The position numbers and the translations under genes were made by a program. The notes under the pieces were generated by a model. That model was not told the DNA's origin. It did not search any database and saw only the letters and a list, made by a program, of their open reading frames with translations. A stretch of 64,000 bases of DNA. Source: Bog-756 sp963745955. Its GTDB lineage: Bacteria; Actinomycetota; Acidimicrobiia; Acidimicrobiales; RAAP-2. This document shows, piece by piece, positions 1-8,440 of the stretch; within the stretch, counting starts at the first letter, position 1, and the number at the start of each line of letters is the position of its first letter. The stretch spans positions 62,001 through 126,000 of the forward strand of contig CAVUZI010000006.1 in NCBI GenBank assembly GCA_963745955.1, in the 5' to 3' direction.

Positions 1-96
1 GCATCCTCGAACGTTCCGGTCCGGGGGAATGGTCGTGGACCCGAGTTCCCGGGGCCCATCCTGGGCGGGCAGGTCGAGGTCCCGTCCCGACGCGAG

Positions 97-1318
97 ATGC
101 GCAGGGCGAAGAGACGCCGGCGCCGGCCGGCCGAACGGCTCCTGCGGGTGGCCATCGGCCTGGTGGTGTTCCTCCTGGTCGTGGCCGGTCTGGGCTACGG
201 CTACTTCCGCTACCAGTGGAGCAAGGTCTCCTCCAGCCCATGCTCCTCCTGCGTCGCCGCGGCCAACGGCCAGCCCTACAACGTGCTGTTGATCGGCTCC
301 GACAGCCGGGTCGGGGAGACCGCAGCCGAGGCCCAGCAGTTCGGCAACGCCACCAACGCCGGTGGCCAACGGAGCGACACCATCAAGATCGTCCACGTCG
401 ATCCCGCCAGCGGGCACCGCCTCGACCCTGTCCATCCCGCGGGACACCTTTGTGACCCTCTCCGGGATGGCCGCCAGCACCGAACTCTCCGGCCCAAACA
501 AGATCAACGCCGCCTTCGCCAGCGGCCCCGACGCCCTGATCAAGACCATCGAGAACACCTTCGGGATACCCATCAGCCACTACATCGTGATCAGCTTCTT
601 CGGGCTGCAGGACGCCGTCAACGCCCTCGGGGGCATCTCGATGGACTTCCCGTACCCCGTCCGTGATCAGGACTGCTCGACCGGCGTCTGCTACAACAAC
701 TCCGGGCTCAACATCCCCACCCCGGGATGCCAGGTGCTGGACGGGGCGCAGGCCCTCGCGCTGTCCCGCTCCCGTTACTTCCAGTACTACACCGATGGCC
801 AATGGAACTCCGACCCCACCTCGGACATCGGCCGGATAGAACGCCAGAACCTCATCATCTCGGCGGCCCTCGACAGGGCCAAGTCGACCTACAACCCGTT
901 CCGGCTCAACACGCTTCTGACCTCGGTGGTCCACGACTTCAGCAAGGACGACGGGCTGAGCCCCGACGACCTCTTCTCCCTGGCCGAGCGGTACCACGCC
1001 TTCTCCGGCTCCTCCCTCCAGACCTACACACTGCCCACCGTGGGCGCCGCCTCCTCGGCGGCGGGCGATGTCGAAGTGGTGCAGCCCGAGGCGGCGGCGC
1101 AGATGATCAACCAGTTCCTCGGCGGCGCCGTGGGACCGATCGTCACGCCGCCGCTCGACGCCTACGGCAACCCCGTCGCCCTGCCGGTCACCGCCCCGAC
1201 GACGGCCCCGACCACGGCCCAGACCGCCGCCCCGGCCACCGCAGCCGCGCCGGGCGCCACCACGGCGACCACCGCGCCGACCTCGAACGTTCCCTCCTTC
1301 GACCCACAGCCCTGCTGA
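97..1318 (+). CDS. LytR-CpsA-Psr (LCP) family cell-wall ligase, one frameshift
   Basis: LCP proteins attach undecaprenyl-linked glycopolymers to peptidoglycan on the outer face of the membrane. The product has an Arg-rich cytoplasmic start, one membrane segment (about residues 16-38) and the LCP core: NVLLIGSDSR, then RSDTIKIVHVDP, then TLSIPRDTFV with its conserved Arg-Asp, and GRIERQNLI further on. The tail is Ala/Thr/Pro-rich low complexity. The frame shifts by one base in a GGG run at 412-414; removing one G restores ASGTASTLSIPRD. The frame is also open from 97 back to base 1, so the true start could lie outside the window; ATG 97 is chosen because it opens the basic pre-membrane segment. 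It converges on menD. Confidence 0.85.
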
Positions 1319-1444
1319 CCGCGGCCCGTCGACCGGCGGCGGTGCTGACCGAGCCCCGTCGACCGTCGACCCACAGCCGTGCTGACCGCGGCCCGTCGAC
1401 CCACAGCCGTGCTGACCGCGGCCCGTCCACCCGCGGCCGTGCTT
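1302..1444. repeat. Degenerate tandem repeat straddling the LCP stop codon
   Basis: The core GTGCTGACCGCGGCCCGTC recurs near 1312, 1341, 1379 and 1409, with a truncated copy (GTGCT) at 1438. Spacings are about 30, 37, 30 and 30 bases. The first copy contains the real LCP stop (TGA, 1316-1318) and later copies carry the same TGA. The array ends against the menD stop on the other strand, so it fills the whole convergent spacer. It could come from replication slippage. I see no terminator-like hairpin in it. Confidence 0.8.
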
Positions 1445-3345
1445 AGCGCTCGATGGCCTCGACGACGGCGGCGTTGATCCGGCGGTGAACGGCCACGTTC
1501 TCGTGCCGCCCGGGCAGCCCGACCCGGATCACCGACATCGATCCACCGACCAGCCGCCGGTCCAGCGTGTCCTCGAACCCGGCGGCGCCGGCTGCCGGGC
1601 CGCACTCGTCGACGGGCCACCCGAAGCCTGCGGCCACCGAGGCCACGTCGGGGAGCTGGGGTGTCCCGAAGAGCCGGTCGAAGGAGTCCGTATCGAGCAC
1701 CCCGGCAGGGTCGAGGAACGAGAAGATCCCGCCGCCGTCGTTGTCGGCCACGACGACGGTCAAGGGTGCCGTGAGCCCCTCGGCGCGAACCAACGCCGAG
1801 ACGTCGTGGAGAAAGGCCAGGTCGCCGACCAGTGCCACGGTCGGGACGGAAGAGGCGAGTGCCACGCCCAGCGCGGTGGACACCACCCCGTCGATGCCGT
1901 TGGCGCCGCGGTTGGCCACGACCCGAGGTGGGTCGGGGCGCGGCGCGGCGAATGCCTCCACGTCCCGGACGGGCATGGATGAGGACACGACCAGCACCGA
2001 ACCGGACGGCATCCGGGCGAACAGCCGATGGGCCAGTGAGGGCTCGGTGAGCGAGCCGCCGGTACCTCCCATGCCGGCATCGGAACCGAGACCGGCGATC
2101 ACCGTCCGGGCCACCGACTCGGCCGCCTCCCATCCGCCGCTCCACCTGCTGTCCCGGCCGCGGCGCCACCCGCTGTCCCGCCCCCCGCTCCACCCTCCCG
2201 ATCGACTGCCGTCCCGGCCACCGGACGCGCCGGCGCCCCACCATTGGGCCACGTCCAGGCAGAGCAGCGTCGGGTCCGAGCGGACGAAGGTGGACATCTC
2301 CCGCTCGGGGTCGCGCCAACGCCCCCACGGGTCGACCACGACCATCTCGGCACCGGCGGTGGCCGCCGAGGACAGGAAGCCGTTGACCACCTTCGACACC
2401 CACGGTTCGCCCAGCCGGAGCACGGTCTCGGGCACGTGGTCGCGGGCGAAGAGGCCCGATCGCAGGATGGCGTCGGCGGCACCGATGACACCCGGGCGGA
2501 GCTGGCGTGCTCCCGAGCGCGGATCGGCCAGGACCGGCCAGCCCAGGGAGTCGGACAGCGCCAGCACCGCCTCCGGATCGCCGCACCCGGCCCCGGCCAC
2601 GATCAACCCGCGTCGGGCCGGATCCAAACACCCGGATTCGCAAAGGTCCCGCACAGCACCCTCGGGCGGAGCCACCCGGCCGTGGACCACCTGGTGCCAC
2701 GGCAGGTCCTCCGGTCGTCCCGGGCTCACCCCTCCTCCGGCGGCCGGATCCCCGAGGAGCGGCTCCCGGAAAGGCAGGTTGAGATGGACGGGACCGGGGC
2801 CGCCGGCACCGGAACTGGCTTCGGCGACGGATCGAGCGGCCAGCGACCGCCACGACGCGCGGGCGCCGCGGTCGGGAAGTCCCGGATCACAGAACCAGCG
2901 TACGGAGCGGCCGAAGAGATGGGTCTGGTCGATGGTCTGGGGGGCGCCCACGTCGCGGAGTTCCGGCGGACGGTCGGCGGTGCAGGCGATCAGCGGCACC
3001 CCGCCCAGATGGGCCTCGACCACCGCGGCATGGAGCTCGGCCGCGGCCGTACCGCTGGTGGTGACCACCAGTGGCGGGGTGCCCGGAGGCCCGGCCGATC
3101 CCGAGGGCGGTGAAAGCCGCCGACCGCTCGTCCAGGCGTACATGCATCGCCACCGCCGGGTGGGCGGCCAGGGCCACGGCGAGGGGGGTCGACCGCGATC
3201 CCGGGCACACCACGGCGTGGGCCACACCGCACCGGACCCACTCGTCGACCAGGGTCGAGGCGAACGCAGCCTGGACGTCCGGATCTGCGGCTTCACCAGC
3301 ATGACCGGCATGTCCGGTGTCACCGGCGGCCGTCGGTACGCTCAT
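1443..3345 (-). CDS. menD: MenD, SEPHCHC synthase (menaquinone), one frameshift
   Basis: MenD is a thiamine-diphosphate enzyme that joins 2-oxoglutarate to isochorismate in menaquinone synthesis. Seen: CPGSRSTPLAVALAAHP and the following HVRLDERSAAFTALG, VTTSGTAAAELHAAVVEAH, DRPPELRDVGAPQTIDQ, and the C-terminal cofactor region with NRGANGIDGVVSTALG, GDLAFLHD and VVADNDGGGIFSFL. A one-base insertion in a CCC run (3082-3084 on the plus strand) splits the N-terminal 90 residues from the rest. Near 2130-2225 there is an Arg/Gly/Ser/Trp-rich low-complexity insert that makes the protein (about 634 residues) longer than typical MenD. ATG 3345 is the in-frame start. menH begins 11 bases away on the other strand. 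Confidence 0.9.
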
Positions 3346-3356
3346 CGGAGTTCTCC

Positions 3357-4189
3357 ATGACCACGGCCACTCCACCCTCGACCCCTCCGCACGGGCCCCG
3401 GCCGGCGCCGACACTGCATGCCGAGACCGTCGGGAGCGGCCCACGCCTGGTGATGGCCCACGGCTTCACCCAGACCGGCCGGGTCTGGGGCTCGATGGAC
3501 GGCAACCTGGCGAAGACCACCAGGTGGTCCGGGTCGACCTGCCCGGCCACGGTGCCTCGTCGCCCGTGGTCGCCGGCCTGGAGGACGGAGCCCTGCTGTT
3601 GGGCGGGGTCGGCGGACGGGCCACGTACCTCGGGTATTCGATGGGGGCGCGATTCTGCCTCCATCTGGCCCTGGCCCGCCCGGATCTGGTCGGCGGCCTG
3701 GTCCTCATATCCGGCACCGCGGGGATCGAGGACGAGGCCGAACGTCGACCGGCGGCGGGCTTCGGACGACGAACTGGCCGAGGAGCTCGACCCGATTCGG
3801 ACTCCGGGCCCGCCCGTGGCCGTCGGGACGCTTCGTCCGGCGCTGGCTCGAGAACCCGATGTTCGCAGGCATCAGCGAGTCCGCCAACGGATTGGACGAG
3901 CGGTTGCGCAACACCGGCCCCGGGCTGGCGTCGAGCCTGCGCCTGGCCGGAACCGGCACCCAGCGACCGCTGTGGGACTCGATCGGCCGCCTGACCATGC
4001 CGGTGCTGATCATCTCCGGTGAGCTCGACGAGAAGTTCACCGCGCTCGGGCTGCGGATGGCCGCAGGCCATCGGGCCCAACGCCAGCCGGGCGGTGGTTC
4101 ACGGGGCCGGGCACGCCCCCCACCTGCAACGACCCGACGAAGTGGCGAGACTGGTGCGGGCCCACGAGCGTTGGGGCGGTGGGTGCTGA
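3357..4189 (+). CDS. menH: MenH-like alpha/beta hydrolase (SHCHC synthase), several frameshifts
   Basis: An alpha/beta-hydrolase expected to eliminate pyruvate from SEPHCHC to give SHCHC, the step after MenD. Pieces read in order across shifted frames: VMAHGFTQTGRVWGSM, then VVRVDLPGHGASSPVV, the nucleophile elbow LGYSMGARFCLHLALARP, LVLISGTAGI, then MFAGISESANGLDERLRNTG, PVLIISGELDEKF, and finally HGAGHAPHLQRP with the catalytic His. Four frame changes are needed, near 3515, 3745, 3820 and 4075: three removals and one addition of a base. The role rests on the fold and on adjacency to menD; it could be another hydrolase of the same fold. It converges on menA with a 15-base gap. Confidence 0.75.
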
Positions 4190-4204
4190 ACCGCCTTTCG
4201 ACTG

Positions 4205-5168
4205 TCATCGGATCCAGAGCCACACCGAGACCGAAAGGAGCGCACCGAACACCATCTGCAGCCGGCCGGTCGCGGCCAGCACGGGGAGCAACGCACGGCC
4301 CGAGGCGTCGCTGGCGACGATCTTCACCGGGGTCACCACCAGCGGCAGGGCCACCAGCGGGAGGAGCGCAACCACCGTTTGCGGGGAAGACAGCACGGTG
4401 GAGACCGACGACAGCGACCACACCAGCACCGCGGCGAAGGGCAGCACGACACAGGCCACGTAGAACCATCCTGCGTCGCGGCGGCCCATCCTGACCGCCA
4501 GCGTCCGCTTGCCGGTGCGGGCATCGGTCTGGATGTCCCGCAGGTTGTTGGCCAGCAGCAGTGCGGTGGCCAACAGCCCCACCAGCACCGCGGCGAACCA
4601 CACCACGGGCTCGTCGACCTGCAGGGACTGGACGTAGTAGGTGCCCACGGTGGCCACCAGCCCGAAGAACACGAACACGAACAGCTCGCCCAGACCGGCG
4701 TAGCCGTAGGGGCGGGGGCCACCGGTGTAGAACCAGCCGGCGGCCAGGCAGGCCGCCCCGACCACGAGGATCCACCACGACGTGGCCCAGGCCAGGCCGA
4801 GGCCGACCACTCCGGCCAGCGCCGAAGCAGGCCAGCGCGGCGCGCTTGACGGCTCCCGGCGAGGCCAGGCCCGACGCCACCAGGCGAACGGGCCCGACCC
4901 GGTCGTCGTCTGTCCCGCGGATGCCGTCCGAGTAGTCGTTGGCATAGTTGGTCCCCACCTGGATGGCCAGGGCGACGACCAGGGCAGCGAGGGCCCGCCA
5001 CCACACGCCGACCGGCGGGGCCGTCTCCAGCGGGGCGATGCCGGACCAACCGCTGAACCCGTTGAGCGGATGGGCGGCTGCCGTTCCCACCAGCACCGGC
5101 ACGACGGCGGCCGGGAGCGTCCGCGGCCGTGCGCCGAGCACCCAGCGCTTGATCGGTCCGGGTGCCAC
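4205..5168 (-). CDS. menA: MenA, 1,4-dihydroxy-2-naphthoate prenyltransferase, one frameshift
   Basis: An integral-membrane UbiA-family enzyme that prenylates DHNA to demethylmenaquinone. The first Asp-rich Mg-prenyl-PP motif is NYANDYSDGIRGTDDDRVGP and the second region is NNLRDIQTDARTGKRTLAVR; several hydrophobic membrane segments lie between and after them. The start GARPRTLPAAVVPVLVGTA is typical of the family. One extra base near 4822 moves the frame between ALACF and ALAGVVGLGLAW. The start is GTG 5168, 30 bases after the menB stop, so menB-menA is an operon. About 320 residues once corrected. Confidence 0.9.
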
Positions 5169-5198
5169 CGGGCGCGGCCGGGACGGGGCCGTCGGCCG

Positions 5199-6140
5199 TC
5201 ACGGGCGCCGCGGGAAAGCGACCGAAGTCGGGCGGGCGGTGCTCCTGGAACGCGTTGCGGCCCTCCTGGCCCTCCTCGCTCATGTAGAAGAGCATGGTGG
5301 CGTCGCCGGCGAACTGCTGGAGGCCGGCCAACCCGTCGTCGGCCGCATGGAGCCCACCCTTCAGCATCCGCAGCGCGAGCGGGGACAGCGACAGCATCTG
5401 TCGACACCAGGCCACCGTCTCGGCCTCGAGATCGGCCAGCGGCACCACCTGGTTCACCAGACCCCAGTCGCGGGCAGTCGCCGCGTCGTACTGCCGGCAC
5501 AGGAACCACACCTCCTTCGCCCGTTTGAGGCCGATGGTGCGGGCCAGCAGGCTGGCCCCGTACCCTCCGTCGAAGCTGCCCACCTTGGGACCCGGTCTGA
5601 CCGAACCTGGCGTTGTCGGCGGCGATGGTCAGGTCGCAGACCAGGTGCAGGATGTGACCACCGCCGATGGCGTAACCGGCCACCATGGCCACCACCGGCT
5701 TCGGGAGGCGCCGGATCTGGATCTGGAGGTCGAGGACGTTGAGGCGACCGATGCCCTGGCGGGCCACGGCGTCGTCCCCGAGATAGCCGTCGTCGCCCCG
5801 GATCTTCTGATCACCTCCCGAGCAGAACGCGTCCGGACCCTCCCCGGTCAGGATGACGACACCGACCGACGGGTCGTCCCGGGCGGCGTTGAAGGCGTCG
5901 GCCAGTTCGAAGAGGGTCTGGGGCCGGAAGGCGTTGCGGACCTCGGGTCTGGCGATGGTGAGCTTGGCCAATCCGTCGGCCACGTCGTAGTGGATGTCCC
6001 GGTAGTCCGCCCCGGCGTTCCCACGCGGGCAGCGGACGGCCTCGGAACTTGTCGACGGGGTCGGCCGGCGGACCGGTGATGACCGTTTCGGGCTCCGGGC
6101 CGGCTGACGCCGCCTCCCCGTTCACTTCCGGCGCAACCAT
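5199..6140 (-). CDS. menB: MenB, 1,4-dihydroxy-2-naphthoyl-CoA synthase, three frameshifts
   Basis: A crotonase-fold enzyme that closes the second ring of the menaquinone nucleus from OSB-CoA. Seen: ITIARPEVRNAFRP-like substrate loop (here LTIARPEVRNAFRPQTLFEL), GDAFCSGGDQ-type oxyanion region (FCSGGDQKIRG), VAGYAIGGGHILHLVCDLTI, FGQTGPKVGSFDGGYGASLL after repair, and the family C-terminus EGRNAFQEHRPPDFGRFP. Three single-base insertions, near 6038, 5591 and 5212, split it; the last hides the true stop at 5199. The start is ATG 6140, preceded by TAGGAG with 11-base spacing. It diverges from menE over a 52-base gap. Confidence 0.9.
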
Positions 6141-6180
6141 TCGACCAATCACTCCTAGAGTCGGCACTCGTACGGTCGCC

Positions 6181-6186
6181 TAGGCT
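6181..6186 (+). promoter_or_regulatory. -10 element (TAGGCT) for menE, leaderless type
   Basis: TAGGCT fits the TANNNT pattern and ends six bases before the menE ATG. No Shine-Dalgarno sequence lies between them, so the transcript probably begins at or next to the start codon. Inference from position; no clear -35 is visible. Confidence 0.5.
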
Positions 6187-6192
6187 ACCGCC

Positions 6193-7321
6193 ATGCCGGA
6201 GTTGGTAGCGCTCGACCTTCCGGCCGGCCGTGGCTTCGTGGAGGCGCTGCAGACCGCCTGGGATGCCGGCCACGCGGTACTGCCGCTCGATCCGCGACTC
6301 CCCCGGCCCGCGGTGCGCCGCCTGGTCGACGGCCTTCCGGCCCGCCACGATCGTGGACGCCGACGGGGTCCACCGACAGCCGGAGGGCCGGCCCGTCGAC
6401 CCGGGCGACGCGCTGGTCGTGGCCACCAGTGGCACCAGCGGCGAACCCAAGGGTGTCGTGCTCACCCACGACGCGGTCGGGGCGTCCGCCCGGTCCACCT
6501 CCGAGCGGCTGGGGGTCGACCCCGCCGGCGACCGATGGCTGGCGTGCCTCCCGCTGGCCCACATCGGCGGTCTGTCCGTGGTGACCCGGTCGCTGGTGAC
6601 GGGAACGCCGGTCACCGTGCTCGAGCGGTTCGATGCCTCGGAGGTGGAGCGCGAGGCCCGTCTCGGGGCCACGCTGGTCTCGCTGGTGTCGACGGCCCTC
6701 GCCCGGACCGACGCATCCGGCTACCGAAGGGTCCTACTCGGCGGTGCCGCGCCGCCTGCCGCGCTCTCCGCCAACGTCGTGACGACCTACGGTTCGACCG
6801 AAACCGGTTCCGGGGTGGTCTACGACGGGACGCCGATCGGTGACGTCGAGTTGCGCATCGGCGACGGCACCGTCGGTCAGACAGGAGAGATCCTCGTCCG
6901 CGGCCCGATGCTGCTCCGCTCCTACCGGGACGGAACCGACCCGAAGGTCGCCGGGGGCTGGTTGCCCACCGGGGACGGGGGCCGGATCGCCGCCGACGGC
7001 ACGCTGACCGTCTTCGGCCGCATGGCCGAGGTGATCGTCACCGGTGGCGAAAAGGTCTGGCCCGCTCCCGTCGAGCGGCTCCTGGCCGGGCACCGCGGGA
7101 TCGACCAGGTGGCGGTGTGGAAGCGCGCCGATCCGGAGTGGGGTGAGCGGGTCGTGGCCTGGGTGGTGCCGCGGGACCCGGCGGCTCCCCCGGGCGTCGA
7201 GGAGCTCCGGGACCTGGTCGCGGCCACGCTTGCCCGGTGGGCGGCCCCGCGTGAGGTCGTGGTGGTCGAGTCCCTGCCCCGGACCCCGAGCGGCAAGGTC
7301 CGGCGGGCGGCGCTCGAGTGA
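6193..7321 (+). CDS. menE: MenE, O-succinylbenzoate-CoA ligase, one frameshift
   Basis: An adenylate-forming (ANL) ligase that activates OSB to OSB-CoA, the MenB substrate. Seen: the P-loop VVATSGTSGEPKGVVLTH, the LPLAHIGGLSVV helix, TTYGSTETGSGVVYDG (A5), WLPTGDGGRI (A7), the hinge FGRMAEVIVTGGEKVWP and the C-terminal PRTPSGKVRR with the catalytic Lys. An extra base at about 6335 separates the first 47 residues (MPELVALDLPAGRG onward) from the rest. At about 375 residues it is shorter than many MenE, the N-terminal domain being compact as in other actinobacteria. Its stop codon lies in a duplicated 35-base unit. Confidence 0.88.
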
Positions 7322-7419
7322 CCCGAGAAGCCGACTGACCGGGAGTGCGGGTCGGGGCGGACGGCGTTCGCCGACCGACCGGCAGAGTGACCCGGGAAGC
7401 CGACTGACCGGGACTGCGG
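7316..7419. repeat. 35-bp direct repeat duplicating the menE 3' end
   Basis: Two copies, 7316-7350 and 7385-7419, match at 33 of 35 positions. Copy 1 starts with GAGTGA, which is the last menE codon plus its stop; copy 2 lies just before the stop of the convergent SDR gene. The 34 bases between them are not repeated. Each copy also contains an internal GACTGACCGGGA, so the unit itself may be composite. Confidence 0.85.
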
Positions 7420-7423
7420 TGGG

Positions 7424-8203
7424 TCAGGTGATGCCGCCGCTGGTGATGCACATGGCGCCACCGTCGATGACCAGCGTCTGACCGGTGATCCACGAGGCGG
7501 CGTCCGAGCAGAGGAACAGCGCGGCGCCGGCGATGTCGTCCACCAGGCCCAGGCGGCCGAGGGGCAGCCTCCGGGCGATGGCCGCTTCGCCCGGCTCCCA
7601 CAGGGCACGGGCGAACTCGGTCTTGACCAATCCTGGGGCCAGCGCGTTGACCCGGACACCGGGGCCGAGCTCGCCGGCCAGCTGGCTGGTCAGATGGATC
7701 ACCGCCGCCTTGGTCACGTTGTACCAGCCGATGCCCCGCTCGACGGACAGCCCGCCCACGGAGGCCATGTTGAGCACGACACCACCCCGTTCGGACATGC
7801 CCGACCGCCACGCGGCCTGGACCCATTCGAGGTAGCCGGTCTGGTTGACCCGCACGGTCTTGTCCGCCCGCGCCGTGTCGAGGTCCATGATCGGCCCGAA
7901 ATAGGGATTGGTGGCCGCGTTGTTGACGAGGATGTCGACGGCACCGAAGCGCTCGACGGTGGCCGCCACGCACGATTCGGCCTGCTCCGGGTCGCCGGCG
8001 TTGGCGACCCGCCATTCCACCCTGCCGGCCCGGTCCCCCTTGGCCGCATCGATCTCGGCCGCGGCGCCGGCCAGGGCGTCGGCCTTGCGCGAGGAGATCA
8101 TCACCGACGCCCCCGACGAGCAGAAGGCCAGGGCGATGGCCTGCCCGATGCCCCGGGACGCACCCGTGACGAGCGCCGTCTTGCCGTCAAGGCGCAGCTC
8201 CAT
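7424..8203 (-). CDS. Short-chain dehydrogenase/reductase (classical SDR)
   Basis: An NAD(P)H-dependent oxidoreductase of the classical SDR family, 259 residues. Seen: cofactor motif TGASRGIGQA (residues 12-21), NNAAT, the catalytic Ser in NMASVGGLS, catalytic YNVTK, and the carboxyl-side LAPGLVKTEF loop and ITGQTLVIDGGA ending. The substrate cannot be told from sequence; the family includes many acyl-thioester and alcohol enzymes. The ATG at 8203 puts the Rossmann motif at the usual distance from the N-terminus. An upstream extension to 8260 in the same frame looks non-coding. It converges on menE. Confidence 0.88.
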   Translation of the reverse strand: MELRLDGKTALVTGASRGIGQAIALAFCSSGASVMISSRKADALAGAAAEIDAAKGDRAGRVEWRVANAGDPEQAESCVAATVERFGAVDILVNNAATNPYFGPIMDLDTARADKTVRVNQTGYLEWVQAAWRSGMSERGGVVLNMASVGGLSVERGIGWYNVTKAAVIHLTSQLAGELGPGVRVNALAPGLVKTEFARALWEPGEAAIARRLPLGRLGLVDDIAGAALFLCSDAASWITGQTLVIDGGAMCITSGGIT

Positions 8204-8211
8204 GGCGTGAC

Positions 8212-8217
8212 ACCTTA
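8212..8217 (-). promoter_or_regulatory. -10 element (TAAGGT) for the SDR gene, leaderless type
   Basis: On the minus strand TAAGGT is followed by eight bases and then the SDR ATG, with no ribosome-binding site between. This matches the arrangement seen at eight other genes in the window. Confidence 0.45.
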
Positions 8218-8440
8218 GACATCCGCACCGGGACGGCCGGCCGGGACGGCTGGTGCACAATGGTGGCGTGGATGCCGCCCCGCCCGCCGATCAGGAGCAC
8301 CCGTCCCCCGGGACCGGCGCGCCCCGGTGCGGCAGCAGGCGGCGCGGGCGAAATTCCGTCCGGGCCACGGGTCGGGGCCGGCGGTCTCCACGACACTCGG
8401 GCGTCGACGGAGGCGGGGCCCGTTGCCTTTGATCAGAGAC

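Noticed and set aside
1162..2853. Arg/Gly-rich 563-codon minus-strand frame over the LCP 3' end and menD
   Set aside because: It has no recognisable motif and is out of frame with clear MenD motifs. Its composition is that of a shadow frame.
8204..8440. A separate small gene between the SDR and YyaL-type genes
   Set aside because: The open frames there are Arg/Pro/Gly-rich without start signals. At most the stretch encodes a short N-terminal extension of the YyaL-type protein.
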